From NCBI GenBank assembly GCA_007692585.1, contig REBU01000059.1:1-64000 (forward strand): 64,000 nt of DNA. Reading direction: 5' to 3'. A program made the translations under genes and the position numbers. The notes beneath the pieces are model-generated. The model saw only the letters and a list, made by a program, of their open reading frames with translations. It ran no database searches and was not told the DNA's origin. Shown piece after piece: positions 57,817 through 64,000 of this stretch. The DNA comes from Paracoccaceae bacterium. GTDB lineage: Bacteria > Pseudomonadota > Alphaproteobacteria > Rhodobacterales > Rhodobacteraceae. The stretch's first letter is position 1; the number at the start of each line of letters is the position of its first letter.

Positions 57817-59174
57817 TACGCAGTCTCTGGATCCTTGCCGCGCTGGCGATTGGCGCTTGCGCTGTCCCGCAAGCCGACGGTCCTGCCAGCGCCCCCCAAC
57901 TCGATGTGCAAAGCCGCGCGGTCAGTTCCGCCGCGCTGTTCGGAGCCCCCCGGCCCTATGCCACCGAGCGCAGCAATGCCCAGATCGCTGAGGATATCAT
58001 TGCCTTCGGTTTCCGGTTGGAATCGGGCCGCGAAGTGCCGCAATTCTCGCGCTTTGAAGGCCCGCTGACCGTGCGTCTGTCCGGCAGCGTGCCGCCTCTG
58101 GGCGCGCAGGAGACGGATCGTCTGCTGGCGCGCATGCGCTCGGAAGCGGGTATCGATATCCGCCGCACGGATAGCCCCTCGGCCAGCGTGGTCATCGAGT
58201 TCCTGCCGCGCGTCCAAATTCGGCGCACCGTGCCCGATGCCGCCTGTTTCGTTTTGCCCAATGTCTCGAGTTTTGCGGAATTCCGCGCCAATCCGCGCGG
58301 CGCGCATCTGGACTGGACGCAGGTCGTGACGCGCGAAAAAGCCCTTGTCGTGGCGCCAGCCGACTCAACCATTCAGGAAATGCGTGACTGCATCCATGAA
58401 GAACTCTTGCAGGCGCTGGGACCGCTCAATGACCTGTATCGCATCGGCGAGACGGTCATGAATGACGACAATTTCCAGACCGCGCTGACCGGGTTCGATA
58501 TGCTCGTGCTGCGCGCCTGGTATCACCCGTCCCTCCGCCCCGGAATGTCCGCCGAGGCCGTGGCCGCGCGCCTGCCTGCGATCCTTAACCAGCTCAACCC
58601 GGCCGGGCGCGCGCGCGGCAACCTGCCACTGGACCCGACCCCGACGCCCGCGGCATGGACACTTGCCATCGAGGGCGCTCTGGGCAGCATCCAGCGGCCC
58701 CGCAGTTTCCGTTTTGCACAAGACGCGCTACGCATCGCCACGTCAGAGGGCTGGCGCGACGAACGGCTGGCCTTCAGTCTGTTTCTGGCCGCCCGTTTCG
58801 CCCCCGATGGCGAAGGCGAAGCTGCGCTCGATGCGCTGGTCAATGCCGCTGCCATTTACAGCCGCCGCCCCGGCGGGCAGGTGCCGCGCGCGCATGTCGA
58901 GCTGCATCTGGCCGCGCAGGCGCTCGGCGCGGGACAATATCCGCTGGTGCTGCGCCTGACCGACAACGCCATGCCCCCTGCGCGGCGCACCGAAAACGGC
59001 GCGCTTCTGTCGTCGCTGATGCTGCTGCGCGCACAGGCGCTGGAGCGACTGGGCCGCAGCACAGAGGCAGAAACCCTGCGCGTGCAGGCCGTGCCTTTCG
59101 CGATCTACGGCTTTGGCTCCAGAGAGGCCGCGCTGAACCGCCGCGATGAGATCGCGGGATTGATCAGGGACTGA
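57813..59174 (+). CDS. DUF2927 lipoprotein with metallopeptidase-like HE motif
   Basis: The 453-residue protein starts at GTG 57813, overlapping the GNAT stop by four bases. It has a lipoprotein signal (LAALAIGACAVP, lipobox with Cys). The mid-part contains CIHEELLQALGPLNDLYRIG, an HE-x2-Q motif typical of DUF2927 that resembles metallopeptidase helices but with Gln in place of the second His. The C-terminal part has helical repeats. It should face the periplasm. Its role beside a cytosolic MoxR pair is unclear. Confidence 0.78.
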   Translation: MIRSLWILAALAIGACAVPQADGPASAPQLDVQSRAVSSAALFGAPRPYATERSNAQIAEDIIAFGFRLESGREVPQFSRFEGPLTVRLSGSVPPLGAQETDRLLARMRSEAGIDIRRTDSPSASVVIEFLPRVQIRRTVPDAACFVLPNVSSFAEFRANPRGAHLDWTQVVTREKALVVAPADSTIQEMRDCIHEELLQALGPLNDLYRIGETVMNDDNFQTALTGFDMLVLRAWYHPSLRPGMSAEAVAARLPAILNQLNPAGRARGNLPLDPTPTPAAWTLAIEGALGSIQRPRSFRFAQDALRIATSEGWRDERLAFSLFLAARFAPDGEGEAALDALVNAAAIYSRRPGGQVPRAHVELHLAAQALGAGQYPLVLRLTDNAMPPARRTENGALLSSLMLLRAQALERLGRSTEAETLRVQAVPFAIYGFGSREAALNRRDEIAGLIRD

Positions 59175-59199
59175 GCAAAGCAATGAACGAGGGAACGCA

Positions 59200-59364
59200 A
59201 TGATTGTAATTTTGGGCGCTATCGCAGGCGCCGTCTGGGGCGTGCGCAATGCAACTGCGGCAAACGGCGACCGCAAGGACAAGGCGCAATATGGCGCGGT
59301 GGGGGCCATCATCGGCGGCCTGATCGGTCTGTTCGTGACCATCGGCGTCGAAAAGCTGCTTTAG
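59200..59364 (+). CDS. 54-residue membrane protein
   Basis: The 54-residue product, MIVILGAIAGAVWGVRNATA...QYGAVGAIIGGLIGLFVTIGVEKLL, has two glycine-rich membrane segments linked by a short charged loop (NGDRKDKAQ). GAGGG precedes the ATG. It lies 26 bases after the DUF2927 gene and four bases before the VWA gene, so it is likely part of the same operon. No family is assigned. Confidence 0.7.
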   Translation: MIVILGAIAGAVWGVRNATAANGDRKDKAQYGAVGAIIGGLIGLFVTIGVEKLL

Positions 59365-59368
59365 GCCG

Positions 59369-60553
59369 ATGTTCCTGCCCTTCTTCCAGTCCCTGCGCGA
59401 CCATGCCGTTCCGGTCTCCCTGCGCGAATTTCTGGCGTTTCTGGAGGGCGTTCAAGCTGGGCTTGCAACTTATGACATCGACAGCTTCTACTATCTGGCG
59501 CGCACTGCGATGGTCAAGGATGAGCGCCATCTCGACCGTTTCGACCGCGCCTTCGCCCATAGCTTTCAGGGGGTCGAGGCGATCAGCCTCGATCAGGTGC
59601 TCGAGGCCGTGGACCTGCCGCGCGACTGGCTGGAGAAGATGGCCGAGAAGCACCTGACAGCTGAGGAACGTGCCGAAATCGACAGCCTCGGTGGTTTCGA
59701 CAAGCTGATGGAAACGCTGAAGAAGCGCCTGGAAGAACAGAGAGGCCGTCATCAGGGCGGCAACAAATGGATCGGCACCGCTGGCACCTCCCCCTTCGGC
59801 GCTTATGGCTACAACCCGGAGGGCGTGCGTATCGGTCAGGACGGCTCGCGCCACAGGCGGGCGGTCAAGGTCTGGGACAAGCGCGAATTCCGCAATCTCG
59901 ACGACACAGTGGAACTGGGCACGCGCAACATCAAGGTTGCGCTGAAACGGTTGCGCAAATGGGCCCGCGACGGTGCGCGCGAAGAGCTGGATCTCGACGG
60001 CACGATCCGCTCGACGGCTGAGCAGGGCTGGCTCGATGTGCGCACGCGCCCAGAGCGAAGAAACGCCGTCAAGGTCTTGCTTCTGCTCGATATTGGCGGA
60101 TCGATGGATGACCATGTCCGCGCGGTCGAGGAGCTGTTCAGCGCCGCCCGCGCCGAGTTCAAGCATCTGGAACACTACTATTTCCACAACTGCCTTTATG
60201 AATTTCTCTGGCGCGACAACGCCCGGCGCTGGACCGACCGCATGCCGACCTGGGACGTGCTGCGCCACTATGGCAGCGACTGGAAATGCATCTTCGTGGG
60301 CGACGCGGCCATGTCACCCTATGAGGTGCTCTACCCCGGTGGGGCGAATGAGCATTGGAACGAGGAAGCCGGCGAAGTCTGGCTGCGCCGCGCGATCGCG
60401 CAATGGCCCGACACGCTCTGGCTCAATCCCAGTCCGGAAGCGCATTGGCGCTACACCCAGTCCACACAGATGATCGCGCAGATTTTCGAGGGGCGGATGG
60501 TGCCGATGACGCTTGAAGGATTATCGCGCGGAATCAAGCTTCTGGGGCGCTGA
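59369..60553 (+). CDS. VWA domain CoxE-like protein
   Basis: The 394-residue protein has an N-terminal helical region, a basic centre (KRLEEQRGRHQGG...GTSPFGAYG) and a C-terminal VWA domain with the MIDAS motif KVLLLLDIGGSMDDHVRAVEELFSAA, where the usual first Ser is Gly (DxGGS). It then contains LEHYYFHNCLYEFLWRDN. CoxE/VWA proteins pair with MoxR ATPases to assemble metal enzymes or modify other complexes. It starts four bases after the small membrane protein gene. Confidence 0.88.
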   Translation: MFLPFFQSLRDHAVPVSLREFLAFLEGVQAGLATYDIDSFYYLARTAMVKDERHLDRFDRAFAHSFQGVEAISLDQVLEAVDLPRDWLEKMAEKHLTAEERAEIDSLGGFDKLMETLKKRLEEQRGRHQGGNKWIGTAGTSPFGAYGYNPEGVRIGQDGSRHRRAVKVWDKREFRNLDDTVELGTRNIKVALKRLRKWARDGAREELDLDGTIRSTAEQGWLDVRTRPERRNAVKVLLLLDIGGSMDDHVRAVEELFSAARAEFKHLEHYYFHNCLYEFLWRDNARRWTDRMPTWDVLRHYGSDWKCIFVGDAAMSPYEVLYPGGANEHWNEEAGEVWLRRAIAQWPDTLWLNPSPEAHWRYTQSTQMIAQIFEGRMVPMTLEGLSRGIKLLGR

Positions 60554-60693
60554 TTACATCAGGATCAGCGCCTAAACAAAGGTAATAAAAGCGGATTTCC
60601 GCCGACATGATTTGCATCACCGGTGTATGGCTCTTAGGTTTGTGCGCAAGCGCAGGGCACATGCCCGCTGCGTGAGACAAACAGGAGAACGAC

Positions 60694-61089
60694 ATGAAAC
60701 TGAACCACATGCTGAGCAGCACCGCCCTTGCCGCAGCGCTCGCGCTGTCGCCCTTCATCGCGACACCGGTCATGGCGCAAATGGAAGGCATGGACGTGCC
60801 CGGCACGGAAGTCATGGTCGAAGACAGTCAGATCGACGCCTTCATCGACGCAGCCCTTGCCGTGGCCGAGACACGCGAAACTTATCTTAGCCAGCTTGAA
60901 ACAGCAGCCGATGAAGCCGAGCAGATGGAAATCGTCGCCGCCGCTGACGCCGCGATCCTGCAGACTGTGGAAGATGCGCCGAATATTACAGTTGATGAGT
61001 ATATCGCGATTGGTGAGGCCGCCTCCGTCGATCCGGAGCTTGCCGCGCGGATCGAGGCACGGTTCGCGGAGTTGCAAAACCTCGACTGA
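60694..61089 (+). CDS. secreted DUF4168-like protein
   Basis: The 131-residue protein has a signal peptide ending PVMAQ, a short acidic helix-rich mature part (DSQIDAFIDAALAVAETRETYLSQLETAADEAEQMEIVAAADAAILQTVEDAPN) and a C-terminal ITVDEYIAIGEAASVDPELAARIEARFAEL, as in DUF4168. CAGGAG precedes the ATG. A strong terminator closes it. Function unknown. Confidence 0.75.
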   Translation: MKLNHMLSSTALAAALALSPFIATPVMAQMEGMDVPGTEVMVEDSQIDAFIDAALAVAETRETYLSQLETAADEAEQMEIVAAADAAILQTVEDAPNITVDEYIAIGEAASVDPELAARIEARFAELQNLD

Positions 61090-61120
61090 TCGATCTTCCC
61101 TGACGGCTGACACCGTGGAT

Positions 61121-61154
61121 CGGGGACGCAGAAAACCTGCGTCCCCGTTTTTTT
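61121..61154 (+). terminator. strong intrinsic terminator
   Basis: CGGGGACGCAG (61121-61131) pairs perfectly with CTGCGTCCCCG (61137-61147), followed by TTTTTTT. It closes the DUF4168 gene and abuts the convergent cyclophilin gene. Confidence 0.95.
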
Positions 61155-61767
61155 ATTCGATGGTCACGCGTTCCATGCGATCCGGCTCACCGACGACGGC
61201 ACCATTGCCACCTGTGCCGCGCTTGATCGCGTCGAGCACATCATAGCCTTCGATCATCTGCCCCACGATCGTATATTGCCCGTCGAGGTGGGGCGCGGGG
61301 GCGAACATGATGAAGAACTGGCTATTGGCACTGTCGGGGCTTTGCGACCGCGCCATCCCGACGACACCGCGTTCAAAGGATTGCTGCTGCGTGAATTCCG
61401 CGCGCAGGTTCGGCAGATCAGAGCCACCCGTCCCCCAGAGGCGCGGATTGCCATCTGCCCGGCCATTGGCGACATCACCTGTCTGCGCCATGAATCCCTC
61501 AATCACGCGGTGGAACACCACCCCGTCATACTCACCGCGCTCGGCCAATGTGACCAGACGCTCGACATGCATCGGCGCCAGATCGTCGCGCAACGCGATC
61601 CGCATCGTGCCATTGGCCTCGCCCGCGACCTCGATGACCATGACCGGGCCGGAATGATCGGAGGGCACGGTCGTATCGGCCTGCACGCTCTTCACATTCA
61701 GCCACGACGCCCCGAGGATCGCGAAGCCTAGCGCAAACAGGCCGCCGAAGATCAGCTTGTCACGCAT
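61153..61767 (-). CDS. peptidyl-prolyl isomerase (cyclophilin), membrane-anchored
   Basis: The 204-residue protein has an N-terminal hydrophobic segment (LIFGGLFALGFAILGASWL) that looks like a signal anchor or cleavable signal, then a cyclophilin domain: VVFHRVIEGFMAQTGDVANG with the catalytic Arg, FERGVVGMARSQSPDSANSQFFIMF. It should act in the periplasm. Its start lies within the end of the upstream cyclophilin gene, an overlap of eight bases. Confidence 0.93.
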   Translation of the reverse strand: MRDKLIFGGLFALGFAILGASWLNVKSVQADTTVPSDHSGPVMVIEVAGEANGTMRIALRDDLAPMHVERLVTLAERGEYDGVVFHRVIEGFMAQTGDVANGRADGNPRLWGTGGSDLPNLRAEFTQQQSFERGVVGMARSQSPDSANSQFFIMFAPAPHLDGQYTIVGQMIEGYDVLDAIKRGTGGNGAVVGEPDRMERVTIE

Positions 61768-62266
61768 CCGCAGCCACCTTGACGCTGAGCATCTTGTCAG
61801 GGTTCGCTGGCGGCTCGCCGCGGGTGATGGCATCGACATGCTCCATCCCCGAAATCACGCGCCCGTAAACCGTGTATTGGCGGTTCAGGAAGTGGTTGTC
61901 GCTGAAATTGATGAAGAACTGGCTGTTGGCGCTGTCGGGATTTTGCGACCGTGCCGCGCCCAGAGTGCCCCGGTCATGCGGGACGCCCGAGAATTCAGCC
62001 TTCAGGTTGGGCAGATCCGACCCGCCAGTGCCTGCGCGACCGGGATTGTAGTTCACTTCCGTATTGCCATTGGCCACATCACCTGTCTGCGCCATGAACC
62101 CGTCGATCACGCGGTGGAACACCACATTGTCATAGGCCCCTGCGCGCGCAAGCTCTTTCATCCGCGCCACATGTCCGGGCGCAATATCGGGCAGCAACTC
62201 GATCAGGACAGTGCCGGATTTCAGCTCCATCACGATGGTGTTTTCGGGATCATTGATTTCGGCCAT
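61760..62266 (-). CDS. peptidyl-prolyl isomerase (cyclophilin), cytoplasmic
   Basis: The 168-residue protein lacks a signal and starts MAEINDPENTIVMELKSGTVLIELLPDIAPGHV after GGAGGG. The cyclophilin core is present: VVFHRVIDGFMAQTGDVANG, GTLGAARSQNPDSANSQFFINF. It pairs with the anchored cyclophilin downstream; the two give one cytoplasmic and one exported isomerase from one transcript. It is divergent from pgk. Confidence 0.94.
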   Translation of the reverse strand: MAEINDPENTIVMELKSGTVLIELLPDIAPGHVARMKELARAGAYDNVVFHRVIDGFMAQTGDVANGNTEVNYNPGRAGTGGSDLPNLKAEFSGVPHDRGTLGAARSQNPDSANSQFFINFSDNHFLNRQYTVYGRVISGMEHVDAITRGEPPANPDKMLSVKVAADA

Positions 62267-62406
62267 CGGGCCCTCCGTATAAATTGGCTGCCACCATCCT
62301 AAAGGAGCACGCGCGGCAGGAAAACCCCCGATGAACACGGCCTGCCCATTGACCCTGCCCCGGCTTTCGCGCGATGGTGCGCGAAACTAGCAATACAGGT
62401 GCTGTA

Positions 62407-63600
62407 ATGGCCTTCAAAACGCTCAACGACATGGAATTTCGCGACAAGGTTGCGCTGGTCCGGGTCGATATCAATGTCCCAGTCGAGGCAGGTCGCGTCA
62501 CGGATGCCACGCGCATCGAACGGATCACGCCAACGGTCACTCATATCTGTGACGCGGGCGGCAAGGTTGTGCTGCTCGCGCATTTCGGCCGTCCCAAAGG
62601 CCAGGCCGCACCAGAACTGTCGCTGGCGCAGCTTGTGCCTGCATTGGAGACGGCGCTGGGAAAATCCGTGGCCTTTGCTGATAACTGCATTGGTGGTCCG
62701 GCAAAGCGCGCTGTGGCTGCGCTGAACGCCGGTGATGTGCTGCTTCTGGAAAATACCCGGTTCCACGAGGGCGAAGAAAAGAATGACAAGCTTTTCTCGG
62801 CGTCACTCGCAGCGCTTGGGGATATCTATGTCAATGACGCCTTTTCGGCGGCGCATCGGGCGCATGCCTCGACCGAAGGGCTCGCGCAGCTTCTGCCGGG
62901 CTGTGCAGGGCGTTTGATGGAAGCCGAATTGAAGGCGCTGGAAGCCGCGCTTGGCACGCCCGACCGCCCGGTCGCGGCTGTCGTCGGCGGGGCGAAAGTG
63001 TCGACCAAGCTTGATCTTCTGTCGAACCTGATCACCCGCGTCGATCATCTGATCATTGGCGGCGGCATGGCCAATACATTTCTGGTGGCGCAAGGGGTCG
63101 AGATCGGCAAGTCTCTGGCCGAGCGCGACATGGCGGAAACAGCCCGCGAGATCTTGGCCAAGGCGACCGAGATCGGCTGTAAGATCCACCTGCCCCAAGA
63201 TATTGTCGTGGCTCGCGACTTCGTCGCAGATGCCGCGCATGAGGTGGTCGCTGTCGACGCCTGCCCGCCTGACGCCATGATCCTCGATGCAGGCCCGGCC
63301 ACGGTTGCGGCGATTGAGACCGTATTCCAGGCCTGCAGAACACTGGTCTGGAACGGCCCACTCGGCGCATTCGAGATCGCTCCGTTTGACGCTGCAACCA
63401 CGGCAGCAGCACAGCTTGCCGCGCGCCTGACGCAAGAGGGCAAGCTGGTTTCTGTTGCCGGAGGCGGGGACACTGTCGCGGCGCTGAACAAGGCGGGCGT
63501 GGGCGAGAGCTTCAGCTATATCTCGACCGCCGGTGGCGCGTTCCTGGAATGGATGGAGGGCAAGACGCTGCCCGGCGTCGCGGTTCTAGAGCGGGAGTAA
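62407..63600 (+). CDS. pgk: phosphoglycerate kinase
   Basis: The 397-residue enzyme makes 3-phosphoglycerate and ATP from 1,3-bisphosphoglycerate. It shows [76 protein letters not shown] and the C-terminal [11 protein letters not shown]. Start at 62407 (MAFKTLND). The gap genes are about 20 kb away, so the glycolytic genes are dispersed. Confidence 0.97.
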   Translation: MAFKTLNDMEFRDKVALVRVDINVPVEAGRVTDATRIERITPTVTHICDAGGKVVLLAHFGRPKGQAAPELSLAQLVPALETALGKSVAFADNCIGGPAKRAVAALNAGDVLLLENTRFHEGEEKNDKLFSASLAALGDIYVNDAFSAAHRAHASTEGLAQLLPGCAGRLMEAELKALEAALGTPDRPVAAVVGGAKVSTKLDLLSNLITRVDHLIIGGGMANTFLVAQGVEIGKSLAERDMAETAREILAKATEIGCKIHLPQDIVVARDFVADAAHEVVAVDACPPDAMILDAGPATVAAIETVFQACRTLVWNGPLGAFEIAPFDAATTAAAQLAARLTQEGKLVSVAGGGDTVAALNKAGVGESFSYISTAGGAFLEWMEGKTLPGVAVLERE

Positions 63601-63605
63601 CGCGG

Positions 63606-63821
63606 ATGGAGCTTCTGATCTGGATCGGCGCCGCGATTTCGATGGCGGGTGTGCTGGGGCTGGTATGGTGCGTCATCCATGTGATGAAATTGCGCAAGGC
63701 CGGGCTGGATGATGAAACGATGCGCAACCGCATGCAGCGCGCGGTTGTAATCAATTTCGCAGCCCTCGCCGTCTCAACCCTGGGGCTGATGCTGGTTGTC
63801 CTTGGCATATTCCTGAGCTGA
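63606..63821 (+). CDS. 71-residue two-pass membrane protein
   Basis: The 71-residue protein has two hydrophobic segments (IWIGAAISMAGVLGLVWCVIHVM and VVINFAALAVSTLGLMLVVLGIFL) joined by a charged loop KLRKAGLDDETMRNRMQ. GGGAG precedes the ATG. It follows pgk by six bases, so is probably co-transcribed. It looks like a family-specific small protein without assigned function. Confidence 0.8.
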   Translation: MELLIWIGAAISMAGVLGLVWCVIHVMKLRKAGLDDETMRNRMQRAVVINFAALAVSTLGLMLVVLGIFLS

Positions 63822-63920
63822 CCGCGAAAACAGCCCTACAAGGGATTCCCATGCGCGGAATTCTGTGCCATCCTGCCGCAAAGAACAGCCGGAAACCGGC
63901 ATGCAGAAACAGGCATCGCA

Positions 63921-64000
63921 ATGAAAACTTCGCGTCCGGCGATCGGTCCACTCTTTTATTTCGGCACGGCGTCGGTGCTGGGGCTCTATTTTACGTTCGC
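63921..64000 (+). CDS. FtsB-like cell division protein (start only)
   Basis: The frame MKTSRPAIGPLFYFGTASVLGLYFTFA runs to the window edge. The basic N-terminus followed by a membrane segment ending YFTFA matches the start of alphaproteobacterial FtsB/DivIC septum-formation proteins, as does the place downstream of pgk. The coiled coil would follow outside the window. The call rests on 26 residues. Confidence 0.6.
   Translation, partial: MKTSRPAIGPLFYFGTASVLGLYFTF

Overview
The window is a stretch of chromosome from an alphaproteobacterium, most likely of the family Rhodobacteraceae (roseobacter/Rhodobaca-like). I infer this from the GC-rich coding sequence, the family-typical neighbours (anmK divergent from tyrS, pgk followed by an FtsB-type gene, a DksA with a degenerate zinc finger) and several small proteins that look family-specific. 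No rRNA, tRNA, CRISPR array, insertion sequence or phage module was found. About 66 protein genes are supported, and nearly all look intact. The gene at each end of the window is cut by its edge.

Layout. 1-1780 (minus): a TelA/XpaC stress pair with a 26-residue membrane peptide between them. 1.9-5.6 kb: rluB, hisH and hisB on the minus strand, divergent from deoD and an atypical kinase-like gene. 5.7-7.5 kb: rpsB-tsf with an internal attenuator-like hairpin. 7.5-12.8 kb (minus): a redoxin/2OG-oxygenase fusion, a SulP transporter and a soluble multi-PAS chemotaxis-type receptor. 12.9-15.7 kb: purB, a small secreted protein and a solitary fliG. 16-24 kb: gamma-carbonic anhydrase, a hydroxyisobutyrate dehydrogenase-like gene, a penicillin-acylase family enzyme, a FadL porin, an ATPase, metA and a lipoprotein-like hydrolase. 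24-35.4 kb: pepF, DUF4389, anmK/tyrS, guaB-tauE, rpe-gph-tehA, lipA and oxyR. 35.4-36.5 kb: an AT-rich promoter region and an unusual coiled-coil/poly-Asp protein. 36.5-45.6 kb: mfd, two GAPDH genes separated by a secreted rhodanese, and a hybrid-free two-component pair. 45.9-52.3 kb: a GntR regulator with lldD, rplY, an ABM protein, pth-DUF2332, DUF2237, a membrane-bound LuxR-type regulator and a PepSY-like protein. 52.7-56.3 kb (minus): trpB, an aspartic protease, an FAD monooxygenase and dksA. 56.5-60.6 kb: a five-gene cluster containing MoxR ATPase and VWA/CoxE genes. 60.7-64 kb: DUF4168, two overlapping cyclophilins, pgk, a small membrane protein and the start of ftsB.

Most of the window is housekeeping: translation (rpsB, tsf, tyrS, rplY, pth), purine, His, Met and Trp synthesis, lower glycolysis (two gap genes, pgk) and repair (mfd). 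The parts least explained by known biology are: the MoxR-GNAT-DUF2927 lipoprotein-small membrane protein-VWA cluster; the acidic coiled-coil protein at 35.6 kb with its AT-rich promoter; the membrane-tethered LuxR regulator; the kinase-like gene fused to deoD translation; and several strong inverted repeats outside genes. Two or more overlapping or coupled start/stop junctions (TGATG, ATGA or 8-base overlaps) recur throughout and define many of the likely operons.
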